From the NCBI RefSeq assembly GCF_001954195.1, contig NZ_MBES01000078.1:1-64000 (forward strand): a stretch of 64,000 nt of DNA. Direction: 5' to 3'. The DNA comes from Mycobacterium sp. IS-1264. Its GTDB lineage: Bacteria; Actinomycetota; Actinomycetes; Mycobacteriales; Mycobacteriaceae. Of the stretch, positions 21,071-29,131 are shown in pieces. Below the pieces are notes generated by a model. The model did no database searches, was not told where the DNA came from, and saw nothing but the letters and a program-made list of their open reading frames with translations. Position 1 is the stretch's first letter. Each line of letters opens with the position of its first letter. The translations under genes and the position numbers were made by a program.

Positions 21071-21451
21071 GTGCTGATCGTGACCACCAACGACCTTCCG
21101 GGCTGGGAAATCCAACGCGTCTGCGGCGAGGTCTTCGGCCTGACGGTTCGCTCCCGAAACGCGTTCTCCCAAATGGGTGCGGGGTTCAAGGCCATGTTCG
21201 GCGGCGAGCTGGCCGGAATGACCAAGAACCTCGCCGAGAGCCGCAACGAGGCTATGGGCCGGCTGATCGCCGAGGCGCGCAACCGCGGCGGCAACGCGAT
21301 CGTCGCGATGCGCTTCGACACCACCGAGATCGGCGACGTGTGGACCGAGATCTGCGCCTACGGCACCGCGGTCCAGGCGGTGCCGATCACCGACGCGGCG
21401 AAGTACACGGCGAATCAGCTCGGCTACGGGGCCGCGCCCCCGCAACAATGA
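21071..21451 (+). CDS. YbjQ/UPF0145 family protein
   Basis: A 126-residue protein starting LIVTTNDLPGWEIQRVCGEVFGLTVRS and containing ESRNEAMGRLIAEARNRGGNAIVAMRF, the signature of the YbjQ (DUF74, putative heavy-metal-binding) family, which forms pentamers. It starts with GTG. The function is unknown. It stands between clpC1 and the cobalt cluster, where M. tuberculosis has a PE_PGRS gene. Confidence 0.85.
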   Translation: MLIVTTNDLPGWEIQRVCGEVFGLTVRSRNAFSQMGAGFKAMFGGELAGMTKNLAESRNEAMGRLIAEARNRGGNAIVAMRFDTTEIGDVWTEICAYGTAVQAVPITDAAKYTANQLGYGAAPPQQ

Positions 21452-21459
21452 CATCGGTT

Positions 21460-21580
21460 TACACTGTCGCTTGCCAAACGAGTGACGGAATCCGGTGAAA
21501 GTCCGAAGCGGTCGCGCCACTGTCAAAGTCAGACCCGAAGCTCGTCGGACCTAAGCGGGACGCGATATCCCCAGAAGGAG
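21460..21580 (+). promoter_or_regulatory. Cobalamin riboswitch (with -10 promoter element) upstream of cbtB
   Basis: A TACACT -10 element lies at 21460-21465. Then come the conserved riboswitch core: GGAATCCGGTGAAAGTCCG (21488-21505), AAGCGGTCGCGCCACTGT (21506-21523) and AAGTCAGACC. The gene it precedes encodes a cobalt transporter, the classic target. The 3' part overlaps the AAGGAG site of cbtB, so B12 probably blocks translation. Confidence 0.85.
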
Positions 21581-21586
21581 TCAACT

Positions 21587-21790
21587 GTGTCCGATTCCAC
21601 CGACATCCGGTCGATCGATTTATCGGCGGCAAGCGCCGCGCTGTGGCTGGCGGCGACCGTCTTCCTGGCGCTCTTGGCGCTCTACTTCGTCGGCGTCGAT
21701 CAGGGCGCCGTGTCGCTGTTCGGCAGCGACTCCCACGTGCACGAGTTCGTGCACGACGCGCGGCATCTGCTCGGCTTCCCCTGCCACTGA
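21587..21790 (+). CDS. cbtB: Cobalt transporter subunit CbtB
   Basis: A 67-residue protein with one membrane segment (about residues 16-37) followed by the His-rich end HVHEFVHDARHLLGFPCH, the CbtB signature that binds cobalt. The start is GTG 21587, 8 bases after AAGGAG. It partners CbtA in B12-regulated cobalt uptake. It lies directly behind a cobalamin riboswitch. Confidence 0.9.
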   Translation: MSDSTDIRSIDLSAASAALWLAATVFLALLALYFVGVDQGAVSLFGSDSHVHEFVHDARHLLGFPCH

Positions 21791-21799
21791 CGGCCGCTC

Positions 21800-22585
21800 G
21801 TGGAGAAGCGTCTGATCGCGCGCGGTCTGTTGGCCGGCGCGCTTGCCGCGGTGCTCGCATTCCTCTTCGGCCGCATATGCGCCGAGCCCGTCATCGGCCG
21901 TGCGATCGCCTTTGAGGACGGCCGAGCCGACGCCGAGCACGCGCACGGCGTGCACGAGCACGGCGCCGAGTTGTTCACCCGCGCCGTGCAGGCAAACGCA
22001 GGACTGGGTTTCGGCGTGCTGATTTTCGGCGTTGCGATGGGCGCGTTGTTCGCCGCGCTGTTCTGCGTTGTCGCGGCGCGCGCCAGAGGCATTGGGCCAC
22101 AGTCGCTTTCGTTACTGCTGGCGGCGGCCGCCTTCGGCGCGGTCTACCTGGTGCCGTTCCTGAAGTACCCGCCGAATCCACCCTCCGTCGGGCAGGCGGA
22201 CACGATCGGGGCGCGCACCGGCTGGTATCTGGTGGCGGTTCTGGTGTCGGTGGCGCTGGCGATCGCGGGGGTGTGGTTGGCCCGCCGGCTCGCCGCCCGG
22301 CTGGGCACGCCGAACGGTTGGCTGCTCGCCGCCGGCGCCTATCTGGTGGCGATCACGGCAGTGCTGGTGTTGCTTCCTGCCGTGGACGAGACGCCCGGGC
22401 CGTTGCGGGACGCCTCGGGTGCGATCCTTTACCCCGGCTTTGCCGCCGATGATCTCTACGAGTTCCGGTTGGTTTCGCTGGGCACGCAGGCGGTGCTGTG
22501 GGCGACCATCGGCGTGGTGTTTGCGATCCTCGCGGGGCGGCTGCTAGCGGAGCGAGTCCGGAGCCCGTCAAGCACCGCGGCGTGA
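21800..22585 (+). CDS. cbtA: Cobalt transporter subunit CbtA
   Basis: A 261-residue membrane protein with about six membrane segments. The loop after the first segment is His-rich (AEHAHGVHEHGAE), the CbtA hallmark for cobalt. It starts with GTG 9 bases after cbtB and its stop overlaps the next gene (GTGA). With CbtB it imports cobalt for cobalamin synthesis. I do not recall a counterpart at this site in M. tuberculosis. Confidence 0.9.
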   Translation: MEKRLIARGLLAGALAAVLAFLFGRICAEPVIGRAIAFEDGRADAEHAHGVHEHGAELFTRAVQANAGLGFGVLIFGVAMGALFAALFCVVAARARGIGPQSLSLLLAAAAFGAVYLVPFLKYPPNPPSVGQADTIGARTGWYLVAVLVSVALAIAGVWLARRLAARLGTPNGWLLAAGAYLVAITAVLVLLPAVDETPGPLRDASGAILYPGFAADDLYEFRLVSLGTQAVLWATIGVVFAILAGRLLAERVRSPSSTAA

Positions 22586-23133
22586 CCGAGGTCGTCCGGC
22601 TGACCCTGGTCTCGCACGCGATGACCGACGCGATGGCGGCCGGGCGTTTTCCCGCCGACGAGCCGCTCAACGACACCGGGCGCCGACTTCTGGAAAGCGT
22701 TGCCGCACTTGCGATCACCGGCGATAGTCGCCAACTCACCGCGCCCGAGCGGCGTGCCCGCCAAACCGCGCAGCTGCTGGGCTTGCAAGCCACGACGGAG
22801 CCGCGGCTGGGCGATCTCGACTGCGGGCGGTGGCGCGGCGAGGCGCTTGCGAACATCGGGTCCGCGGACGTCGAGGTGTGGCTGGGCGACCCGGCCCGTG
22901 CCCCGCATGGCGGGGAGTCGATAGCCGACCTGATCACGCGGGTGCGTGGTTGGTTGGGCTCCCTGACGGGCGACATGTCGCGTACCGTCGCGGTGACGCA
23001 TCCGGCAGTGATCCGGGCGGCGATCCTGCTGGCCCTCGATTCCCCACCGAAATCGTTCTGGCGCATCGACATTGCGCCACTGAGTCAAACCGTCCTGCAC
23101 TTCCGGGACGGCCGCTGGACGCTACGGTTGTGA
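22582..23133 (+). CDS. Histidine phosphatase superfamily protein (possible cobalamin-linked phosphatase)
   Basis: A 183-residue branch-1 histidine-phosphatase-like protein. The usual LxRHG motif is LVSHAM: the catalytic His is kept but the flanking Arg and Gly are replaced. The second His is present in VTHPAVIRAAIL. ERRARQTAQLLG and LGDLDCGRWRG fit the family. It is coupled to cbtA by a 4-bp overlap behind a B12 riboswitch, so a role like alpha-ribazole phosphatase (CobC) is attractive but unproven; loss of the Arg raises doubt about activity. Confidence 0.8.
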   Translation: MTEVVRLTLVSHAMTDAMAAGRFPADEPLNDTGRRLLESVAALAITGDSRQLTAPERRARQTAQLLGLQATTEPRLGDLDCGRWRGEALANIGSADVEVWLGDPARAPHGGESIADLITRVRGWLGSLTGDMSRTVAVTHPAVIRAAILLALDSPPKSFWRIDIAPLSQTVLHFRDGRWTLRL

Positions 23134-23136
23134 GGT

Positions 23137-24504
23137 TTACTGCGGTGCGATCAGCGCGAACACTTGCTTGGCGACCTGCAAGAACCAGCCGGTCGCGGTC
23201 GGGCCATGATCGCGGGGCCAGTTCAACTGGAAGCTGACCACCCATGGCTGCCCTGTCTTGTCGACGGCGTACCAGCTGAACGTCAGGTCGCCCGGTAGGC
23301 CGCCGGCCTTCGCGCCGATGTACGGCCAGACGTTGCGGTCGAGCTGGATGCCCGATACCGCGGACAGGATCTGTCTTACCGGCGCGGCCGCGCCCACGGC
23401 GTCGGCCTGCAGCGCTGCATGGACTCGGCAGATGTCCTCCGCGTTGCCGTACCACTCAGCGCCGTAGCTCGAGGCTGGAGTGTGGGCTCGGGTGGGATCG
23501 GGTTGATAGGGAGCGGAATTCGCCTGCGTCAGCAGCCGAGCCCGGTCGTCCGGCGAACCCTGTTTCCACTGGTTGCGCAGATCAGGTTGGCCCCAGCCGA
23601 CGGAGAACAGCTCGTACATCGTGGGGAAGGGCGTCATGCTGGCCGGATCGTGGTGGCCGGCCGTCGCGAGCGCTTCCTCGATCGCGTGCGTACCCATCCG
23701 CCCGATCAGCAAGTCGGTCGCCATGTTGTCACTGGTGGCGATCATCTTCTCGGCGGCCGTGCGAACCGAAACATGAGCTCCCGGAGGCAATTCCAGGCCC
23801 GAGGAACCGACGGCCCTGCTTTTCTCCGTGACCGTCAGCTGGTCATCCCAGGACACCGTGCCGTTTTGCACCGCACCCGCCAGCGCGTGCAGCACGTACA
23901 GCTTGAAAATCGATGCCAGCGGCAGGGATTCGCGGGCGTTGGTGCCCTGCACCGGGTCGCAGCGACCGTTGTCGACCTTGGAAACCTGGTAGGAGTAGCG
24001 GGCGCCGGTCTTGCTCAACACCGCATCGACGTCGTGCCATGAGGAGACCGTCGGGGGTTGCGTCTCGAGGTCGAACCGATCGACACGCCCGTCGTCGTCG
24101 GTGTGGATCCGGATGTCTTGTCGCGCACCGTAGGAGGAGATGAGATGCAGCGTGGCGACGCTCGCGCCGATGTCGACGCCCCCGAGGGTGAAGGGCCGAT
24201 CCCACCACAAGCCCTCCATAGTGGTTTCCACCGACTCGACCTTGTCGGGCGCGGCGAGTGTGCGCACACCGACCGGGCCGATGGGCCAGTCGGAGTTCAG
24301 CATGTCCAACGTCTGCTGCGCGCGAATGCCGGGCGGAGTCCGGGTGTCGATCTGCCGTCCCGGGTTCGCGGCGTTCGCCTGCGGCGAGGGTGAGGGCGCG
24401 CAGCCGGGTGCCAGGGTGACCACCAGTGCTGCGGCGGCGCTTATCGCCGCCGCCCGGCGTCGCGCGGATGGCCGCTTGCTAGCCGGTCTTGTCGTTGGCG
24501 GCAA
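23137..24504 (-). CDS. lpqF: Lipoprotein LpqF, class A beta-lactamase-related
   Basis: About 455 residues. A basic N terminus and hydrophobic stretch end in LAPGC (Cys about 35), a slightly irregular lipobox. The C-terminal half is beta-lactamase-like with SIFK (SxxK), TSDN (SDN loop) and KAG in place of KTG. The general base Glu of true class A enzymes is not obvious, so this is more likely a penicillin-binding-like or non-hydrolytic member. The start is uncertain: TTG 24504 gives a sensible signal peptide and overlaps mhuD; an ATG at 24573 would be longer. Confidence 0.82.
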   Translation of the reverse strand: MPPTTRPASKRPSARRRAAAISAAAALVVTLAPGCAPSPSPQANAANPGRQIDTRTPPGIRAQQTLDMLNSDWPIGPVGVRTLAAPDKVESVETTMEGLWWDRPFTLGGVDIGASVATLHLISSYGARQDIRIHTDDDGRVDRFDLETQPPTVSSWHDVDAVLSKTGARYSYQVSKVDNGRCDPVQGTNARESLPLASIFKLYVLHALAGAVQNGTVSWDDQLTVTEKSRAVGSSGLELPPGAHVSVRTAAEKMIATSDNMATDLLIGRMGTHAIEEALATAGHHDPASMTPFPTMYELFSVGWGQPDLRNQWKQGSPDDRARLLTQANSAPYQPDPTRAHTPASSYGAEWYGNAEDICRVHAALQADAVGAAAPVRQILSAVSGIQLDRNVWPYIGAKAGGLPGDLTFSWYAVDKTGQPWVVSFQLNWPRDHGPTATGWFLQVAKQVFALIAPQ

Positions 24505-24796
24505 CGTCCAGCACAACCTCGAATTCCAGCAGCGTCGCGCCCGTCGCCACGGGGTTGGCCCGGTGGCCGGCATGGGCTTCGATGGCAGGCCCTTTCGCCC
24601 ACGCCTGGAATGCTTCATCGGACTCCCAGTGTGTCACCACGAAGTAGCGGTCCTCACCCTTGACCGGACGCAGCAGCTGAAAGCCGAGGAAACCGGGTTG
24701 GTTTTCCACCGCGTGCGCGCGATGGGCGAACCGCTTCTCCAGCTCGGGGCCAGCGTCCGCGGGTACTTCGATTGCGTTGATCTTCACCACTGGCAT
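24479..24796 (-). CDS. mhuD: Heme-degrading monooxygenase MhuD
   Basis: A 105-residue ABM-fold protein, the same length as M. tuberculosis MhuD. The key residues are in place: Asn7, Arg26, Trp66 and the heme-ligand His75. It breaks heme to mycobilin and iron without releasing CO. Its 3' end overlaps lpqF, so the two are likely co-transcribed. Confidence 0.96.
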   Translation of the reverse strand: MPVVKINAIEVPADAGPELEKRFAHRAHAVENQPGFLGFQLLRPVKGEDRYFVVTHWESDEAFQAWAKGPAIEAHAGHRANPVATGATLLEFEVVLDVAANDKTG

Positions 24797-24808
24797 TCCG
24801 TTAGGCTA
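24797..24808 (-). promoter_or_regulatory. mhuD promoter for a leaderless transcript
   Basis: On the minus strand TAGCCT (24803-24808) ends 6 bases before the mhuD ATG. No ribosome-binding site is seen. Confidence 0.5.
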
Positions 24809-24859
24809 CCGCGGCCCCTCGCCCGTCAAACTCGAGGGCGGGACACGCAAGATGGTCAT

Positions 24860-25615
24860 ATGCCCGGCGATCTGCTGACCTGCCACGGCGGCCAAGGCGC
24901 ACCGTTGGTACTGGTGCACGGCCTGATGGGCAGGGGCACCACCTGGTCGCGGCAGCTGCCGTGGCTGACCCGTTTGGGCACCGTGTACACCTACGACGCA
25001 CCGTGGCACCGCGGCCGCGACGTCGACGATCCGTTTCCGATCAGCACCGAGCGGTTCGTGGCCGATCTCGGCGACGCGGTGAGCGGATTGGGGGCACCGG
25101 CCCGGATGGTCGGGCACTCGATGGGTGCCCTGCACTCGTGGTGTCTGGCCGCGCAGCGTCCCGATTTGGTGTCGGCGTTGGTGGTCGAGGACATGGCCCC
25201 CGACTTCCGCGGGCGCACCACCGGCCCCTGGGAGCCCTGGCTTCATGCCCTTCCGGTCGAATTCGATTCCGCGCAGCAAGTATTCGATGAATTCGGCCCC
25301 ATCGCGGGCCAGTATTTCCTGGACGCCTTCGATCGCACCCCCACCGGCTGGCGGTTGCACGGCCACACGTCGCGATGGATAGAGATCGCAGCCGAGTGGG
25401 GCACCCGCGACTACTGGTCGCAATGGCGGGCGGTGCGGGCGCCGGCGCTGCTCATCGAGGCCGGCAACTCGGTCACGCCGCACGGCCAGATGCGCGCGAT
25501 GACTCAAACCGATTCCCCGACAACGTATTTGGCGGTCAAACAGGCGGGTCACCTGATCCACGACGAAGCGCCGCAGGTGTACCGCGAGGCGGTCGAGTCA
25601 TTCCTCGCCGGCTAA
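24860..25615 (+). CDS. Alpha/beta hydrolase, Rv3591c-like
   Basis: A 251-residue alpha/beta hydrolase with the oxyanion motif VHGLMGRG, nucleophile elbow VGHSMGALHSW (Ser) and C-terminal catalytic His in QAGHLIHDEAP. The ATG at 24860 is chosen by homology. It is divergent from mhuD and its last 18 bp overlap the convergent mutY. The substrate is unknown; an esterase or C-C hydrolase is possible. Confidence 0.88.
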   Translation: MPGDLLTCHGGQGAPLVLVHGLMGRGTTWSRQLPWLTRLGTVYTYDAPWHRGRDVDDPFPISTERFVADLGDAVSGLGAPARMVGHSMGALHSWCLAAQRPDLVSALVVEDMAPDFRGRTTGPWEPWLHALPVEFDSAQQVFDEFGPIAGQYFLDAFDRTPTGWRLHGHTSRWIEIAAEWGTRDYWSQWRAVRAPALLIEAGNSVTPHGQMRAMTQTDSPTTYLAVKQAGHLIHDEAPQVYREAVESFLAG

Positions 25616-26485
25616 CCCGAAGCGGCCGTCTGGAGTCTGGGTCACCAACCCGTCGGCGAGTAGCGAATCCAGCGCCCGGTCGCGCTGAGCGCAATCGGTT
25701 AGCCACGCCACGTCCAGCTGCGCGCGCGTCACCGGAGAATCGTTGGTCCGCAACACATCCAGCAATCGCCCGCGAACCTGACGGTCCGTTCCGGCGTAGG
25801 TCTGGACGCGTCGCGCCGGACCCTGCGCCGGCGGGTATCCCGCATGCCGCCACGCGCACCGGTCGAGGGGACACAGCCCGCATCGCGGCGTGCGCGCGGT
25901 ACACACCGTCGCGCCCAGTTCCATCAGCGCCACCGAAAACTTCGGCGCCGTGTCGTCGCGCGGCAGGAGCGCCGCGACGTCGGTGTGATCGCGCGCCGCA
26001 GCGGGCGCGCCCGCGTCGGCCAGGCCGTGTACGGCGCGGGCCACCACCCGTCGCACATTCGTGTCCACCACAGGTACCGCGTGGCCATAGGCGAAGCAGG
26101 CTACGGCGCGCGCGGTATAGCTGCCGATGCCGGGCAGCGTCAGCAGGGTTTCGACGTCGTCGGGAACCACGTCGCCGTGGTCGCGGGCAATGGCCGTGGC
26201 GCATTCGTGCAGCCGTTTGGCCCGCCTCGGATAGCCCAGCTTTCCCCAGGCGCGCAGGACGTCGGCCGCGCTGGCGGCGGCCGTGGCCGACGGGGTGGGC
26301 CAGCGCTGTACCCAATCCGGCCAGATCGCCAGCACCCGGGCCACCGGCGTCTGCTGCAGCATGAACTCGCTGACCAGGATCTGCCACGCGCTGACTCCGG
26401 GCTCGCGCCACGGCAGGTCGCGGCGCGATCGGTCATACCAGTCGATGAGCTCGTTCGGAGGGACGTTCATTCGCCCGTGCGGCAT
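25598..26485 (-). CDS. mutY: A/G-specific adenine glycosylase
   Basis: A 295-residue DNA-repair enzyme removing A opposite 8-oxoG. The catalytic Glu is in SEFMLQQTPVARVL, the helix-hairpin-helix is LPGIGSYTARAV, the catalytic Asp is in VVDTNVRR, and the iron-sulfur cysteines are in CTARTPRCGLCPLDRC. The last Cys spacing (4 residues) is one shorter than in E. coli. The C-terminal 8-oxoG domain is short or absent. The start is probably ATG 26485 (MPHGR); 26470 and 26497 are alternatives, the latter overlapping the divergent canB start. Confidence 0.93.
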   Translation of the reverse strand: MPHGRMNVPPNELIDWYDRSRRDLPWREPGVSAWQILVSEFMLQQTPVARVLAIWPDWVQRWPTPSATAAASAADVLRAWGKLGYPRRAKRLHECATAIARDHGDVVPDDVETLLTLPGIGSYTARAVACFAYGHAVPVVDTNVRRVVARAVHGLADAGAPAAARDHTDVAALLPRDDTAPKFSVALMELGATVCTARTPRCGLCPLDRCAWRHAGYPPAQGPARRVQTYAGTDRQVRGRLLDVLRTNDSPVTRAQLDVAWLTDCAQRDRALDSLLADGLVTQTPDGRFGLAGEE

Positions 26486-26495
26486 GATGTGTGCC

Positions 26496-27113
26496 ATGCC
26501 CAACACCAGTCCGGTAACCGCGTGGAAAGCACTCAAAGAGGGTAACGAGCGATTCGTGGCCGGCAAGCCGCAGCATCCCAGCCAGAGCGTCGATCACCGG
26601 GCCAGCCTGGCCGCGGGTCAAAAGCCCACCGCGGTGATATTTGGCTGCGCGGACAGCCGGGTGGCCGCCGAGTTGCTCTTCGATCAGGGCCTGGGCGACG
26701 TGTTCGTGGTGCGCACCGCCGGTCAGGCGATCGATTCGGCGGTCCTGGGCTCCATCGAGTACGCGGTGACGGCCCTCGACGTGCCGCTCATCGTCATCCT
26801 CGGCCACACCAGTTGCGGTGCCGTCAAGGCGGCGATACAGGCGATCGATGACGGCGCGATACCGGCCGGTTTCGTCCGGGACGTGGTGGAGCGGGTCGCG
26901 CCGTCGATCCTGATGGGCCGCCGCGACGGGTTGAGCCGGGTCGACGAGCTCGAGGAACGCCACGTGCGCGAGACGCTGGCGCAGCTGGTGGCGCGTTCGA
27001 CGGCGATCGCGGAGCGGGTCGCGGGCGGCACGCTGGCGGTAGCGGGCGTTACCTATCAACTCGCCGAAGGGCACGTGGTGCTGGTCGACCACGTGGGCGA
27101 TATCGGCGAATAA
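26496..27113 (+). CDS. canB: Beta-carbonic anhydrase
   Basis: A 205-residue enzyme interconverting CO2 and bicarbonate. Zinc ligands and the Asp-Arg dyad are in FGCADSRV and GHTSCGAV. ATG 26496 gives the M. tuberculosis-like start (MPNTSPVTAWKALKEGN). It is divergent from mutY with essentially no intergenic DNA, so both promoters must lie within the opposing genes' 5' ends. Confidence 0.95.
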   Translation: MPNTSPVTAWKALKEGNERFVAGKPQHPSQSVDHRASLAAGQKPTAVIFGCADSRVAAELLFDQGLGDVFVVRTAGQAIDSAVLGSIEYAVTALDVPLIVILGHTSCGAVKAAIQAIDDGAIPAGFVRDVVERVAPSILMGRRDGLSRVDELEERHVRETLAQLVARSTAIAERVAGGTLAVAGVTYQLAEGHVVLVDHVGDIGE

Positions 27114-27179
27114 CGGCCTCTTACACGCCTGCTGGCCAGCTAACATCGCGACACGCCGGGGCGGGTCGGGCAAAACCAC

Positions 27180-28007
27180 GTGACCTGGCCCTACGGTGTG
27201 AATGTGCTGGATCTGGAACCGCGTGGCCCGCTACCGACCGAGATCTATTGGCGGCGCCGGGGCCTGGCCCTGGGCATCGCGGTAGTAGTGATCGGGATCG
27301 TCGTCGCCACCGTCATCGCCTTCATGAGCAACAACGCGGGTGCAAAGCCCGCCAACGCCGACAAACCCAACTCCGCGCAGAGCAAGCCGGGATCGCCCGC
27401 ACCCCAGGCGCCCCCGCCGGTCGCGCCGGAAGGTCCGGCCCCCGCGCCGGCGCCCCAGGGCCAAAACCCGGAGTCTCCGACACCCACCGCCGCCGTGCAG
27501 CCGCCGCCGGTGCTGAAGGAGGGCGATGACTGCCCCGATTCGACGCTGGCCGTCAAGGGGCTGACCAACGCTCCCCAATATTTCATCGGTGACCAGCCGA
27601 AATTCACCATGGTCGTCACCAACATCGGGCTGGTGTCCTGCAAGCGGGACGTCGGGGCCGCGGTGCTGGCGGCATATGTGTACTCGCTCGACAACAAGCG
27701 CCTGTGGTCCAACCTGGACTGCGCGCCGTCCAACGAAACCCTGGTGAAGACCTTCACCCCGGGTGAACAGGTGACGACCGCGGTCACTTGGACCGGGATG
27801 GGGTCGGCGCCGCACTGCCCGCTGCCGCGGCCGGGTATCGGGCCGGGTACCTACAACCTCGTGGTGCAGCTGGGCAATCTGCGCTCGCTGCCGGTCCCGT
27901 TCATCCTGAACCAGCCGCCGGCGCCGCCGGGTCCGGTGCCGGGTCAGCCGGCGGTGCCGCAGCCCGAGGCGCCGCCCGGGGTTCCCCCGGGCCCCCCTAC
28001 GGGGTAA
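27180..28007 (+). CDS. Membrane protein with proline-rich stalk and extracytoplasmic domain, Rv3587c-like
   Basis: A 275-residue protein. A single membrane segment (about residues 30-50) follows a short cytoplasmic part; residues 58-108 are Pro/Ala-rich; about 115-240 is a globular extracytoplasmic domain with two or three Cys (CPDSTLAV, SCKRDV, DCAPS); the end is Pro-rich again. It matches M. tuberculosis Rv3587c in position and build. The start codon is GTG 27180. The function is unknown; a cell-envelope role is inferred. Confidence 0.87.
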   Translation: MTWPYGVNVLDLEPRGPLPTEIYWRRRGLALGIAVVVIGIVVATVIAFMSNNAGAKPANADKPNSAQSKPGSPAPQAPPPVAPEGPAPAPAPQGQNPESPTPTAAVQPPPVLKEGDDCPDSTLAVKGLTNAPQYFIGDQPKFTMVVTNIGLVSCKRDVGAAVLAAYVYSLDNKRLWSNLDCAPSNETLVKTFTPGEQVTTAVTWTGMGSAPHCPLPRPGIGPGTYNLVVQLGNLRSLPVPFILNQPPAPPGPVPGQPAVPQPEAPPGVPPGPPTG

Positions 28008-28013
28008 CCGAGC

Positions 28014-29096
28014 TCAGCTCAGCGGGTCGGCGATCGTCGACTCCGCAAGGTGCGACAAGCCCTCCCGCACGTGGCGGGCCCACATCGTGCCGATGCCGTC
28101 GACCGATTGCAGGTCGTTGGCGCTGGCCGCCAGCAGGCCCTGCAGCGTCCCGAACGCCCTGACCAACAAATCCACGTGGGCGAACTGCAGCCGCGGGATA
28201 CCGGCCATCGCGCGATAGCCACGCGGGCTCAGCGCCGAGTCCTGCGCCTCGGCGGTCGTCGGATACCCGAAAACCTTTGCCAGCGAAGTGAAGTCGAGTA
28301 GCTCGGTGTCCGACAGGGCGTCCAACTCGCTGAGGGTGGCGGTGATTTGCGCTTCGGATAGCGGTTCGGGGCTGGCGTGATAGTCGCGCACGATCAGCTC
28401 GCGGGCGGTGTCGTTGCCGCCCAGCAGCTCCTCGAGCTGCAGCCGCAGCTGACGTCCGTCGGTGCCGAGCTCGACGCAGTCGTAATCGATCGCCAGGCCG
28501 ATCCGCCGGACCAGCTCCAGCCGCTGCACCACCGTCATCGCGTCGCGCAGCGTGACGAAGTCCTCGATCTCGGCCCGCGACAGCTGCCTGCTGACCTCGT
28601 CGAGCCGGGCCTTGTAGCGTTCCAGGGTCGCGATGGCTTGATTGGCCCGCGACAGGATGGTGGCGGAGTCCGCGACGACGTGCCGTTCCCCGGCGACGTA
28701 GACGGTGACGATGTTCATCGAGTGGCTGACCGAGATCACCGGGTGGCCGGTCTGAATGGCGGCCCGTTCGGCCGAGCGGTGCCGGGTTCCCGATTCGTCG
28801 GTGGGGATCGACGGATCCGGGACCAACTGCACGTTGGCGCGCACGATGCGGCTGCCGTCGGTGGACAGCACGACGGCGCCGTCCATCTTTGCCAGCTCGC
28901 GCAGCCGGGTGGGGGCGTAGCGGACGTCGAGGGCAAAGCCGCCGTCGCAGATAGCCTCAACGTTCTCGTCGTTGCCGAGCACGATCAGCGCACCGGTACG
29001 GCCGCGCAGGATGCGCTCGAGGCCGTCCCGGAGCCCAGTGCCGGGCGCCAGCCGGGCGATGGTCTCACGCAAGGTCGGACGGGTCACAGCGTGCAT
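28014..29096 (-). CDS. disA: DNA-integrity-scanning diadenylate cyclase
   Basis: A 360-residue enzyme making c-di-AMP from two ATP. The DAC domain has DGAVVLS and GTRHRSAE (the DGA and RHR active-site motifs); a helical linker and a C-terminal helix-hairpin-helix DNA-binding domain follow (LQSVDGIGTMWARHVREGL). ATG 29096 (MHAVTRPTLRE) matches M. tuberculosis. It starts 35 bases after radA, so radA and disA are likely one operon, as elsewhere. Confidence 0.96.
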   Translation of the reverse strand: MHAVTRPTLRETIARLAPGTGLRDGLERILRGRTGALIVLGNDENVEAICDGGFALDVRYAPTRLRELAKMDGAVVLSTDGSRIVRANVQLVPDPSIPTDESGTRHRSAERAAIQTGHPVISVSHSMNIVTVYVAGERHVVADSATILSRANQAIATLERYKARLDEVSRQLSRAEIEDFVTLRDAMTVVQRLELVRRIGLAIDYDCVELGTDGRQLRLQLEELLGGNDTARELIVRDYHASPEPLSEAQITATLSELDALSDTELLDFTSLAKVFGYPTTAEAQDSALSPRGYRAMAGIPRLQFAHVDLLVRAFGTLQGLLAASANDLQSVDGIGTMWARHVREGLSHLAESTIADPLS

Positions 29097-29131
29097 TCTG
29101 CGGCCCGATTGGGCGCTGCGTCTAGCCACGT

